A model generated the notes under the pieces. It had not been told where the DNA came from, searched no databases, and saw nothing but the letters and a program-made list of their open reading frames with translations. From Phytohalomonas tamaricis (GTDB lineage: Bacteria > Pseudomonadota > Gammaproteobacteria > Pseudomonadales > Halomonadaceae): a stretch of DNA of 64,000 bases. The stretch lies in contig NZ_PVRV01000021.1 in NCBI RefSeq assembly GCF_003012345.1, forward strand, positions 173,394 through 237,393, read 5' to 3'. The translations under genes were made by a program, and so were the position numbers. Of the stretch, positions 54,758 through 64,000 are shown one piece after another (position 1 is the first letter of the stretch; each line of letters opens with the position of its first letter).

Positions 54758-55084
54758 TTTCAGAGCCTGAAGCGAATCGGTGAAGTTTTTGATCAGGGGC
54801 GGGCACCTCGCATCCAGTTAATGGCATTGTCGAGGTTGTTTTGCCGAGGATAGTACTCAGTTACTGCGCTATTCCCAGGGTAATGAAACTAGGTCTATGG
54901 TAAGGCACAGATTCGATAGGCCCAGCGCATGACTTTTTCCAATGACATCTTCACTTTGCCGTCATCTTGAAAAGAAGGCAGATGCCAAAAAGGGCAGAGA
55001 CTGATAGACACTGCCAGTATTTAGCAGCAGCGACGCGTTACAGGACGCCTATCATAATAGCCTAGAGTCGAAGAAGCCTCCATT

Positions 55085-55602
55085 TCACAATGGTCGGAAG
55101 CTACATAGCAGCTGCCCCGTTGTATCGCCTAAGAACCTGATAGTTCTCTTGACCGATGATTTAAGAAAACGGGTAATACTATTTCTGGCATCAACTATGG
55201 ATCTTATACGCAGCTTGAGTGGCCTATTATCCAATGTTATGAGTAAATCGACCCGCTTACTATTGATGCTGCGAAAAGCATCTTTATTGTTAGTGCTTAG
55301 TATTTCACCCAAACTGACTTGTGAAAAAACGCTGTGTCCCTGGCGAACAATAGTGACTGCTTCCCTAGCGGCTATAAACGCTTGGTACTCGCCCTTGTTC
55401 ATGAGCATCTTGGTTGAAAATGAAACGGAGGCAATGCGTTCAAGCTGAGATTCTTAGAGTTCCTTTTTTCTCTTGGCCTTTGAAGGCGCTTGATACTTGT
55501 TATTGTATGGCTGCTGAACGAGCCCGTTTGAGTGTTTCTGAGGTTTTTTCTTAAAACTGTGGCGATGAAAACAACCACTGCGATTATTTCAAAACCGCTC
55601 AT
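55085..55602 (-). pseudogene. DUF2726-type protein, frameshifted and truncated
   Basis: Starts MSGFEIIAVVVFIATVLRK (membrane anchor), then after a frameshift continues LERIASVSFSTKMLMNKGEY, VFSQVSLGEIL and NSKRVDLLIT, which is the DUF2726 domain pattern. The end of the domain, normally carrying nuclease-like residues, is replaced by unrelated sequence. DUF2726 proteins are often found in defence or mobile regions. Not functional as it stands. Confidence 0.68.
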
Positions 55603-55899
55603 ACCCGACTGATACCTGCATTTGATATTTTCGTAATCAAGCAAGTCTCTCTCTTTTTAACCCCAGCGGCAATCTGTTCGAACCCCTATTAGCTGTGATG
55701 CGCTAACACTCAACATACGAGACAATTTGATGAACAACAAGAAAATCGGCATACCGGGGCTTTACTCTATCAACGATACATACAGTAAATATCATCTAAA
55801 TTGCACTTTCTAACACCGCTGGGCGAGAATCAAAAACGCTAAGCGTTTCGTGGGCTTACACCACCTCAATCGAGCCTACCCTTGTCGACTACTGTATAT

Positions 55900-56243
55900 A
55901 AAACAGTAGTCGAGCTGGGAGGTCCTCATCAGGGATAGTGACCGCGGTCCTAAGTCAGGCAAGCTGAGCTGATCGCAGCAGTGCACCCAGTCGTCGTGAC
56001 GCATGTACTGATAACGGGAATAGAGTGAACCGCTTATATGCCTGGGCAAATGGTCACGGCTGAACGGGTACGCACTGTAGTCTAGAACACCTCGGGGCCG
56101 TCCGAGCCGGTCACGAATGCGTCATAGCCATTGTCACGCGTGAGCGGATGCGGGCCAGGCGCTGTACCTTCGGACCACGAGATGAGATCGAGAAACGAGC
56201 ACACGTTCACGCCACCGACATCGTTGGGTGAGATATGAAGCAT
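55900..56243 (-). pseudogene. Phage endolysin (muramidase/transglycosylase-type) relic
   Basis: MLHISPNDVGGVNVCSFLDL, then SWSEGT, PLTRDNGYDAFVTGSDGPEV match phage lysozymes of the lambda-R/P22-like transglycosylase kind. After a stop and frameshift the match resumes with DYSAYPFSRDH, RYQYM and LSLPDLGPRS. The remainder is lost. A single decayed lysis gene, indicating a former prophage next to the att-like tRNA fragment. Confidence 0.7.
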
Positions 56244-57194
56244 AAGGAGTTACTGAGAGAAGGAATCGCCCTGACCCGGGGTACAAAGGGGAATCAACAA
56301 GGCAGGGATGGCGAAACGGACTAAGCAGAACAGCTTACATATCGACACCATAAATGCATCGCTATGTATAAGTATTTGGCGTAGGGTGAACTCATAAGAC
56401 CGCCGCTACTGAACATATGGCGCTGACCAAGGATTGGTCAGCTTACCTCAAGGACAGAGGCACATTCAGCAAGCTGTCTGACTGTAAGACTTTCAAGGCT
56501 CAGCGTGGACGCTGGGTCTTTTTTGTTTGTGTCATATGAAGATGTCCTGTCACCTAATTGGCGGAGGCGCAAGAATCACAAGCTTAGCTGAACAGTATAG
56601 TCTCCGGACAAAACTACAATATGTTGTATTCAGCTAGCATCAGAGATGTAGAGTCTCGCCCATCTCGTCGCTATCGCAATCTCCAAAGGATTCCTTCAAG
56701 CGCTTTGCATCTGCCTCATCGTGACTACGCTCACTAGCCATTTTGATGGCGTGCGCAGTAACTCCGTACACAGCCGCTGCAAGCGTCGGGAAGACATCAC
56801 ATACCTCGCGCAAGGAGATGACAATAGCAGGGCTAGAGACGATAGAGGATGCCCTGAAGGACATGGGGCAAACGATCAAGGAGCCACGCGTTGCACAAGC
56901 GGCACGCGACGCCTTGGTCGCATTAACAATTTGGTTCCAATGCGCTCCGTAGGGTCACCACGAGGGGGCATAGTTGGATGACCGGATCGGGGTCTGTACC
57001 GATCAAAATTAGCGGGGCCACCAGCGCTATCTGGTAGCGATCTGAAAGGGTTTTGCCCGCACTAAGATTGCCTCAACTGTAAAAACAGCCGCCATAGTGT
57101 GAGCGTTTTACGTTACTCCCTCTATAGCTCGTCGCGCATTCAGGAAAGAAATATTGTTCTCCACTATCATTAAGCGCATTAGCAAGGAGGCATA
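56244..57194. other. Prophage-relic region without intact genes
   Basis: About 950 bp. Overlapping antisense frames at 56640-56879 (minus) and 56743-56952 (plus; MTIAGLETIEDALKDMGQTI) both look protein-like. The plus frame is loosely like small phage head-tail proteins, but neither is convincing. No RNA or repeat seen. Confidence 0.35.
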
Positions 57195-57491
57195 GTGAGG
57201 GAATTCTTACTGGCATTATTAGTCATGACGCCTATCGCGGGGATCGTCCTTTTCTTTCTATTCAAAAAACGGCTTTCTATCGGGCATGTATGGATTAGTA
57301 AAATCAAATGGACTCCCGTATCTACAGCGGTACCACCAGAGGGAGTCACAGTATTGGTATATGACGGCATAGAATGCAGCGTCTTAACAATAGACTCCGC
57401 AAACCAGCAGATACATAGGAACGGAGCGCAATTTGCGTTCACTCACTGGATGCCTTTGCCCTCTCCTCCAGACATAGCAATACCGATTTAA
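57195..57491 (+). CDS. Small DUF551-like phage-type protein with N-terminal membrane segment
   Basis: A 98-aa protein. An N-terminal hydrophobic helix (FLLALLVMTPIAGIVLFFLF) is followed by KIKWTPVSTAVPPEGVTVLV, YDGIECSV and FTHWMPLPSPP, the W-x-P-x-S ... P-P-x-G-x-x-V-L-V ... H-W-M-P-L-P-x-P-P pattern of DUF551 proteins from phages. Start is a GTG with GGAGG 6 nt upstream. A terminator lies 60 bp downstream. The membrane-segment fusion is unusual for the family as I know it. Function unknown. Confidence 0.72.
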   Translation: MREFLLALLVMTPIAGIVLFFLFKKRLSIGHVWISKIKWTPVSTAVPPEGVTVLVYDGIECSVLTIDSANQQIHRNGAQFAFTHWMPLPSPPDIAIPI

Positions 57492-57551
57492 TCGTTTACT
57501 GCCCCAAACAGAACCCTTTCAGATCATCGCGATGACTCATCCCAAAGCCCT

Positions 57552-57574
57552 GCCCGCCTCGTGCGGGCTTTTTT
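57552..57574 (+). terminator. Rho-independent terminator
   Basis: GCCCGC-CTCGT-GCGGGC followed by six T residues, 60 bp after the stop of the DUF551-like gene. Confidence 0.85.
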
Positions 57575-58002
57575 GTGGAGAAGGTTATGAATCAGATCGC
57601 AATCGCTTATGGAATACGCCTGGCGTGAAAGAAGCCGTGGCTGGGCAACAAGCTCGAAGGTAGAAAAAATCGGGGATTGGAAAACAGAGGACATGGTACC
57701 GGCGGCGCCAGGTATTACGGAGGCTGAGCCATGCGCCATGGTGAGAATCAAATCATTCGGATTGGGGAAGACTCTCGCATCATCGGCATAAGCCCCAAAA
57801 CGCTTTACAACTGGTGGGCAAAATACACGTTCCGCCGCCGACCGAGTACTCTCCGGGCGTGCGGGGATGAAGAAAGGCAACGTTCGAGAAAGCAATTGAG
57901 AAGTTGGAACCAGTACATTAAGAATTGTACTAACAGCTCCCTGTACAACCCTCTAGCGGGAAATGCTACTCCAGGCCATGCTTACTAAGTGATTGTTTTG
58001 GC
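57575..58002. other. Region between terminator and tRNA fragment
   Basis: About 430 bp. A plus-strand segment (EDSRIIGISPKTLYNWWAKY, around 57750-57830) looks like an HTH of a transposase or phage protein, but no start, ribosome site or full domain goes with it. No intact gene. Confidence 0.35.
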
Positions 58003-58047
58003 TGGTGGGTCCAGTAGGACTCGAGCCTACGACCAAGGGATTATGAG
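58003..58047 (-). other. 3' half of a CAU-anticodon tRNA (tRNA-Ile2-like), probable att site
   Basis: The minus strand reads an anticodon loop CTCATAA, 3' anticodon stem TCCCT, variable loop, a T-arm with 5-bp stem GTAGG/CCTAC, acceptor strand TGGACCC, discriminator A and encoded CCA. The TTGGTCG after the anticodon stem fits tRNA-Ile2 (CAU) better than elongator tRNA-Met. Upstream of the anticodon loop there is no GGGA or D-arm, so the 5' half is missing. A 45-bp tRNA 3' end standing alone is the usual scar of integration into a tRNA gene. Confidence 0.8.
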
Positions 58048-58548
58048 TGCAATTCGTTAACATTGAGGGCCGCGCCTGCAATGCGGCTTCCTAGATAAAA
58101 CAATGGGTTATTCTTATCCACCTCTCACACCCGTTACTTTTGTTACGCGCAATCAGCAACCAATCCGCAACCATGCATCGATGTTTGAAGCAGATCGCTT
58201 ACGGTCTGAGTCCCCAAGAAATTAGGCCACTGGTTGGAAGTGGTGCGGTGCGAGAGTTGGGCTAACGCCCTATCGCTAACGGCAGGTTTTGAAATCGTTG
58301 TCTAGGTAATTTACGGCCGCGCTTGCTACGGGATTGTCTACTCAGACACATACCCCCTTCGAGGACCTACGCGACGTTAGCGATAAAAAGGCAAGCAGAG
58401 ACGACAATGGTTCGTAAGATAGACCATTACTCTTCGAGACCACACCCGTAAGCCGCCTCAGCTTGTGGTACATCGCACAGGCTTGGTGGCCTTCTACTGA
58501 ATCAGGCAAGTCTACAAGAAAAGACGAATAGCCGGTTTGCATTTTCGC
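58048..58548. other. Intergenic, nothing recognised
   Basis: About 500 bp following the tRNA fragment. No gene on either strand with a ribosome site or known family. Confidence 0.4.
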
Positions 58549-59007
58549 CTATTTGTCATCGTCACGAGTCAACCTCTGATATACACCAAGACCGACTACC
58601 ACCAAAATAGCTGAAATCAACAAGAAAGTGGGGTAGATCAGCGTAGTAATATCCTCTGTCCCGGCTTTAAACACGAAGACCAGGGATTCCAGACTTATGG
58701 CAATGGCAATTATGACAAAAAATTTTAATAAAGCCTCTCTCTGTTTTGCGGGCGACTTTGTAGCGCTGCTGCTAAAAACTTCTTCCTCTAAAAAGAACTT
58801 GGACACATCAAAGACAGCCATTCCAATCACGATCAAGCCGATGGCATTAAGAAGGGCTGCGATAAGCAAGGTTCTTTCGTGTATCGAGATCCATATATCC
58901 CATAGGGCAACGCCCATCATTGTGAGGCTGATAATTACCAAACCCAAGCTGATTAGCCCATAAATAGCACGCCCTATCAAATTAGAAATATTTCTCGCCT
59001 TATTCAT
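58549..59007 (-). CDS. Hypothetical four-helix membrane protein
   Basis: A 152-aa integral membrane protein with four hydrophobic segments: about 17-37 (IYGLISLGLVIISLTMMGVA), 45-65 (LLIAALLNAIGLIVIGMAVF), 92-113 (FFVIIAIAISLESLVFVFK) and 122-144 (TLIYPTFLLISAILVVVGLG). A charged loop between helices 2 and 3 (FFLEEEVF, SPAKQREALLKF) faces the cytoplasm by the positive-inside rule. I recall similar small membrane proteins in halomonads but no function. Intact gene, monocistronic, with no obvious partner. Confidence 0.75.
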   Translation of the reverse strand: MNKARNISNLIGRAIYGLISLGLVIISLTMMGVALWDIWISIHERTLLIAALLNAIGLIVIGMAVFDVSKFFLEEEVFSSSATKSPAKQREALLKFFVIIAIAISLESLVFVFKAGTEDITTLIYPTFLLISAILVVVGLGVYQRLTRDDDK

Positions 59008-59277
59008 TTTTCTCCGACCATCCAGTTAGTTTTTGGAATATATTAATGCTAATAGGAATGCGACAGCACGCTTTGATATTGGATGAACACGCTCACGCGT
59101 TCAATACCGTTATGTCGCATGCCGTCTCCTACCTAATTCGCGAAAAGCATAGCCCAGACGCAGAACGCCTGTTCTCCCTACCGCGACATCTACCGTGGCA
59201 GTAATGGCCTCTTCTGCCCGTAGAAGGATTGCACGCGCCTAATCAAAGAATTTCTGTCCAGCGGGGTTAGCCTCAGT

Positions 59278-59384
59278 ACGCGATTACCGCGCTCGATCAC
59301 AGGGCCATGGTGACACTGGCCTGCACCGAGCGCTGCATGCGAGCTGAATTTTCAGACAAAGCCCACTATTTAAGTAAATACTAA
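59278..59384 (+). pseudogene. IS5-type transposase C-terminal scrap 1
   Basis: HRAMVTLACTERCMRAEFSD then a stop matches the extreme C-terminus of IS5-family transposases (the RAMVTLACxxRCxRA type). Upstream core sequence is missing. Confidence 0.6.
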
Positions 59385-59621
59385 TGGATATAACGTTCTT
59401 GACCAAAATCCATGGCATTTGTTTTAAACAACAGTGACGAGCATATTTAACTCATTGATTTATATGAATGACAAAAACAACTGCCATAAATCCATACACA
59501 TTTATACATAATAACTGTCTTTCTGCATGGCAGATTAATATAAGCTATTGTTTTTTTATGAACATTCAGTGAGCCAACGCGCCAAATCAATCCATTTCAT
59601 TGTGTTGCTGGAGAAGGCTGA

Positions 59622-59969
59622 TTGCCGGACCGTCTGGGTCACCCTCCGCCCAAGCGCAGTCGATATGTCACGGCTGGGAGGGATTATGGTAGCGATACGT
59701 CACGACGCTATTGTGCTCGTCACGGTATGCGCCCGATTATTCCCCGACGCTGCATACATCGACGTCCACGCCCGAAGCCTCCACATCAGTTCGACCGGCC
59801 GAAATATCGCCAGCGTAATGGAGCGGCGGTTTGGCTGGCTGAAGAAAAAGTGTCGGTTAAAGACCCGTTATGACAGGCTGGCCAGCAGTTTCAGGGCCAT
59901 GGTGGCGCTGGCAGCATCGACCGCTTCATGCGGGCTGGACTTTCAGACAGAACCTAGGAGAGGTGAATA
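59622..59969 (+). pseudogene. IS5-type transposase C-terminal scrap 2
   Basis: MRPIIPRRCIHRRPRPKPPH, QFDRPKYRQRNGAAVWLAEE and, in another frame, MERRFGWLKKKCRLKTRYDR then LASSFRAMVALA match the C-terminal third of an IS5-family DDE transposase. Several frameshifts and a final shift into DRFMRAGLSDRT. It overlaps in content with scrap 1, so two different copies decayed here. Confidence 0.72.
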
Positions 59970-60508
59970 CGAAATACGAAGAAAACGGTGTGATAAGCAC
60001 TGTCTTTGAGGCAGATTACAGCGTGCATACGTGAGAAGGCCCTGGCGATGATATTGCACACCAATACTGTGAGCTAATTCAGCCCAGCACGGCGGGCATC
60101 AACGTTCCGATGCGGATGACATTTCATAGCTTTGATAGTTGAAAGCATTCTCTGTTTGGTCTGTTTATATGCAAGACACTGATAGCTTACGTTTATCCTG
60201 GTGAAGACCATCACCCAGCGGTATCCGTAAGAGAATTAACAGCTCACTATGCCGACTCATTGATCCATGAAGTCGGAGCTCGATCAGTGTTTAAACATTT
60301 TAGGTGCGATGGAGTGGGACCGCTGCGATGGTACCCGCAGCAGTCTCAGGATATGAGGTTTTACCAATCAGGATATGCACCGGACGCATACGCATGGCTG
60401 CAAGTATCAGCTGTCCCGGAGTAAAAACCTAGCGGACAATGTCATGTTTAAAGATGGCATTGGCGGTGCCTAATGACATGCGGCTGTCCTTCTTTTCTTC
60501 GTATTTCG
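59970..60508. repeat. Perfect 16-bp inverted repeat bounding a gene-free segment
   Basis: CGAAATACGAAGAAAA at 59970-59985 recurs inverted at 60493-60508. The 507 bp between them hold no gene that I recognise. The left copy begins just after IS5-type scrap 2 and the right copy ends 32 bp before the flavin-reductase stub. Could be the ends of a deleted mobile element or the product of an inversion. Confidence 0.6.
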
Positions 60509-60539
60509 GCATTTCACCAAGCCTTAGGGCGCAAGACAC

Positions 60540-60626
60540 ATGTCAAACAACGTGCACTTCTACGAACCAGATCTAGGCCACGGCTTATCGCATGACCCGT
60601 TCAATGTACCGCTTTGTATGGACTAA
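60540..60626 (+). pseudogene. 5' stub of a flavin reductase-family gene
   Basis: MSNNVHFYEPDLGHGLSHDP followed by FN is the characteristic start of flavin reductase-like (DIM6/NTAB) FMN-binding proteins; it then shifts into unrelated residues and stops. Only about 22 codons remain. Confidence 0.65.
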
Positions 60627-60752
60627 CTTTGACATCGGGTCCAGGGTGCCAAACATGGAACGGGGTGAAGAATATGTACCTTCCACACATACACCGAGTG
60701 TAGTCAGAAAGCATGGTTTCGTTATTATGTACCTCTTTTTACTGTGGTCCTT

Positions 60753-61164
60753 ATGTACCGTTTCACATTGATCCTGCTTTCACTCATTGCCTTACCCGTT
60801 CTTGCTGAGCCTCCGAGTTCATTCAGTGCCGCAAAAAAAGATTGCGACACAAATCTATGCCGATCACCAGAACACGTTTTATTGCGGCTGCACTTATGGC
60901 CCCGATCTGGCGGACTGTGACTATCAGGTACGCAAGCAGGAAGCACGGGCCAGCCGGATCGAATGGGAGCACATCATGCCGGCTTATGATTTCGGACGTG
61001 CACTGCAGTGCTGGCAAGATGGCGGGCGTTCTAACTGCGAGGCAACCAGCCCGGAGTTCAATCGCGCCGAGGGAGACCTCGTCAACCTGGTGCCGAGCAT
61101 CGGTGAGGTGAATGGTGACCGCTCTAACCTCGGTAACGGTATGGCAAATTGGACAATCTGCTGA
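60753..61164 (+). pseudogene. endA: Endonuclease I (EndA), frameshifted and 3'-truncated
   Basis: The ATG at 60753 opens a signal peptide ([20 protein letters not shown]), then SSFSAAKK. At a run of seven A residues (60833-60839) the frame is lost; with six A it would continue [37 protein letters not shown] and [28 protein letters not shown] holds the catalytic motif of periplasmic endonuclease I, and the cysteines CGC..C are typical. Normal EndA is about 230 aa; here the match ends at GNGMANW, so the last third is missing as well. Non-functional unless slippage occurs, and even then truncated. Confidence 0.8.
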
Positions 61165-61230
61165 TGAATTTTGCTGGCCTTCGCCCATCCTAAATGTGAT
61201 GTTGGCGCGCTCATTGTTAACTACATAAGA

Positions 61231-62471
<1,241 letters not shown>

Positions 62472-62477
62472 CACTCT

Positions 62478-62517
62478 TAGAAAGCTAAGCGAGGTCGTAG
62501 AAAGCTAAGCGAGGTCG
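62478..62517. repeat. Two tandem copies of a 20-bp unit
   Basis: TAGAAAGCTAAGCGAGGTCG occurs twice in direct succession (62478-62497 and 62498-62517), just beyond the right end of the IS3 copy. No gene overlaps it. Confidence 0.9.
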
Positions 62518-62716
62518 GCTCAGCGAATTTTCCATGCTGTCTATCCTAAGAATGAGACGACCAGCTCAACGCCCCGCTGCCAGTTCCCGAGTCTGAGATG
62601 TTGAGAGACCTAGCTGTACCCTCAAATAGCTTAAGATTCGCGTCATTACCGGCTGGAGCATGTCTGGTTCATGGCTTGACGAGAAAGTCATAAATTAAGG
62701 GTTAAAATAGCTTGCA

Positions 62717-62730
62717 ATTAAATCGCGCAC
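62717..62730 (+). promoter_or_regulatory. Putative OhrR operator upstream of ohrR
   Basis: ATTAAATCGCGCAC lies 18 bp before the ohrR ATG. The same motif occurs inverted, with one change, upstream of ohr. Shared motif and position suggest the binding site for OhrR autoregulation. Confidence 0.6.
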
Positions 62731-62747
62731 TACCTAGTATTGTCTGC

Positions 62748-63218
62748 ATGAACACTACAGACCAGCATACCCAGAACACTACTGATTCACCGCCTGCCGT
62801 AGAGGCTCAGCTCTGCTTCGCGCTGTACTCCACGGGCCTGGCGATGAATAAGCTCTACCGCAAGTTGTTGCGTGAGCTGAATCTTACCTATCCGCAGTAT
62901 CTGGTGATGCTGGTACTGTGGCAGCGTGACCGCCAAACGGTATCGGAGATCGGCGAGCAGCTGTTTCTCGACTCGGCGACTCTGACACCGCTGCTCAAGC
63001 GTTTGGAAACAGCGGGACTTCTGACCCGCCAACGTGCCCGGCAGGACGAGCGTCAGGTCGAGGTTGCTCTGACGGACGCGGGGCGCGAGCTGCGCCGGCG
63101 TGCAGCAGCCTTACCTGAGGCAGTGACCTGTGCCAGCCAGTGTACGCCACAGGAACTTCAGTCGCTGCATGACGAGTTGCTGAGGCTACGCAATCGGTTG
63201 AACAGCGCTGTCGATTAG
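62748..63218 (+). CDS. ohrR: Organic hydroperoxide sensor/repressor OhrR (MarR family)
   Basis: A 156-aa MarR-family repressor. The redox-sensing Cys is Cys23 in [11 protein letters not shown], the standard OhrR position; [17 protein letters not shown] and the winged helix [20 protein letters not shown], with [14 protein letters not shown], follow the OhrR consensus. Additional cysteines near the C-terminus (VTCASQC) fit the two-Cys subtype. Organic peroxides oxidise Cys23 and release the protein from DNA. I start at 62748 ([10 protein letters not shown]); the frame opens earlier, but across the operator. It controls ohr, 150 bp downstream in the same direction. Confidence 0.93.
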   Translation: MNTTDQHTQNTTDSPPAVEAQLCFALYSTGLAMNKLYRKLLRELNLTYPQYLVMLVLWQRDRQTVSEIGEQLFLDSATLTPLLKRLETAGLLTRQRARQDERQVEVALTDAGRELRRRAAALPEAVTCASQCTPQELQSLHDELLRLRNRLNSAVD

Positions 63219-63304
63219 TCGGCGCCGCTCAGCGAAGAAGGAAGAATACGGCAGCAACATAAGCCGTAGCCGATGAGGCGCTAAATTTTTTAACCAATTA
63301 AGTA

Positions 63305-63318
63305 GTGCGCTATTTAAT
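63305..63318 (-). promoter_or_regulatory. Putative OhrR operator upstream of ohr
   Basis: GTGCGCTATTTAAT is the reverse complement of the ohrR upstream motif with one mismatch and lies 51 bp before the ohr ATG, within an A+T-rich segment suited to hold the promoter. Confidence 0.6.
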
Positions 63319-63368
63319 CGCCAGCTACTTAACAAAGAATCACCCACCACACAGCAAGGAGTTACATC

Positions 63369-63797
63369 ATGACCATCGAAAACGTTCTCTACCGCGCCCA
63401 CGCTCAGGCCACCGGCGGTCGTGACGGCCGTGCCGTCTCCTCCGACGATCAGCTCGACGTGCGCCTCACCACGCCACGTGAACTCGGCGGTGCTGGCGGT
63501 ACAGGCACCAACCCCGAGCAGTTATTCGCGGCCGGCTACTCGGCATGCTTCCTCGGCGCGCTGAAATTCGTCGCGGCTCAGGAGAGGGTCAAGCTGCCGC
63601 CCAACGTCCGCGTCGAAGGCAGCGTCGGCATCGGCCAGGTCCCGACCGGCTTCGCCATCGAGGTGGCACTGAGCATCTTCCTGCCCGGCCTGGCCCGCGA
63701 GCAGGCCCAGGCGCTGGTCGACAAGGCCCATGTGGTCTGCCCCTACTCCAACGCCACCCGCGGCAACATCGACGTCACTCTGGAAGTACATGTCTGA
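63369..63797 (+). CDS. ohr: Organic hydroperoxide resistance protein Ohr
   Basis: A 142-aa Ohr of the OsmC/Ohr family, a thiol peroxidase that reduces organic hydroperoxides with lipoyl-type electron donors. The two catalytic cysteines are Cys60 ([10 protein letters not shown]) and Cys124 ([13 protein letters not shown]), with [12 protein letters not shown] and the end GNIDVTLEV typical. An AAGGAG site stands 9 nt before the ATG. OhrR-type operator sequences upstream indicate peroxide-inducible control. Confidence 0.97.
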   Translation: MTIENVLYRAHAQATGGRDGRAVSSDDQLDVRLTTPRELGGAGGTGTNPEQLFAAGYSACFLGALKFVAAQERVKLPPNVRVEGSVGIGQVPTGFAIEVALSIFLPGLAREQAQALVDKAHVVCPYSNATRGNIDVTLEVHV

Positions 63798-63885
63798 ACC
63801 GAGTCTGCACTGAGGCCGACCGCGGCGCATGACGCGACGGCGACCTCTCACCCCTGAGAAAGCCTGAGAACGAAGGAGTTTCACA

Positions 63886-64000
63886 ATGAAAACGATCCAT
63901 AAGCCTCTTGCCGGTATCGCCCTCGCCATCGCCGCCAGCGGCGCGTTTGCCGCCGACAACGGCTATATCGAACGCAATACCCAAACGTTTCTCGATCAGC
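63886..64000 (+). CDS. Exported protein, 5' part (possibly alpha/beta hydrolase)
   Basis: The first 38 codons of a gene running off the right edge. It has a signal peptide (MKTIHKPLAGIALAIAASGA, cleavage after AFA) followed by DNGYIERNTQTFLDQ. GAAGGAG stands 8 nt upstream. The ERNTQxFLD start resembles secreted alpha/beta hydrolases found next to ohr genes in other proteobacteria. The family call rests on few residues; the signal peptide is clear. Confidence 0.6.
   Translation, partial: MKTIHKPLAGIALAIAASGAFAADNGYIERNTQTFLDQ

Noticed and set aside
56640-56952. Two overlapping antisense ORFs in the prophage relic
   Set aside because: Both look partly protein-like but cannot both be real, and neither has a proper start site or clear family.
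57731-57988. HTH-like ORF (ISPKTLYNWW) next to the tRNA fragment, possible excisionase or transposase
   Set aside because: Only one helix-turn-helix-like stretch; no usable start or remaining domain.

Overview
The window looks like a gammaproteobacterial chromosome, most likely from a Halomonas-type (Halomonadaceae) organism. This rests on the style of the cold-shock protein, the ohrR/ohr pair and the catabolic genes; I could not run a taxonomic search. Coding is dense and G+C-rich at both ends (1-13 kb and 62.5-64 kb). In between lie patchy, A+T-richer stretches full of broken genes and IS scraps around three intact blocks, which is how an old integration hot spot looks.

1-13 kb is a catabolic region. 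A minus-strand pxp-type operon (pxpA, biotin carrier, biotin carboxylase, pxpB cut by the window edge) faces a LysR regulator. Next comes a long minus-strand operon: amidase, NodB-fold cyclic-imide-hydrolase-like protein, MFS transporter, two short-chain dehydrogenases, a 102-aa MCGLCG protein, a CobW-type GTPase and a solute-binding-like protein with no signal peptide. A GntR/FadR-type regulator diverges from it. The likely theme is uptake and ring opening of cyclic imides or lactams, ending in dicarboxylates and ammonia.

13-22.6 kb is mixed accessory DNA: an IS3 remnant, a TGTCCTA heptamer array in front of an HTH gene whose partner gene is cut off after 17 codons, a fragment of PQQ glucose dehydrogenase, an intact cold-shock gene, a coiled-coil protein, a CPBP membrane protease, a tyrosine recombinase and a relic dehalogenase-type hydrolase.

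22.6-33 kb is an apparently co-transcribed signalling block: histidine kinase, response regulator with a degenerate HD-GYP domain, a 38-codon ORF, an MglA-like GTPase, a second histidine kinase, a receiver fused to a GspE/PilB-type ATPase whose P-loop is altered, a truncated Rcp1-like receiver, and a REC-PAS-GGDEF-EAL-REC protein. It joins two-component phosphotransfer, a small GTPase, c-di-GMP and a motor ATPase, and is the best candidate here for an undescribed system.

33-58 kb is a defence island on top of prophage and IS relics: an Xre/hypothetical pair, a PD-(D/E)XK nuclease, the phosphorothioation genes dndBCDE (plus strand), and convergent restriction genes dptF-dptG-dptH followed 9 bp later by a DUF262/DUF1524 nuclease-type gene. 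Broken DUF2726 and phage endolysin genes and a DUF551-like phage gene lead to a 45-bp 3' half of a CAU-anticodon tRNA, probably an attachment-site scar at 58.0 kb. 58-62.5 kb holds a small membrane protein, IS5-type scraps, a frameshifted endonuclease I gene and a dead IS3 copy. The window ends in the ohrR-ohr peroxide-defence pair and the start of an exported protein.
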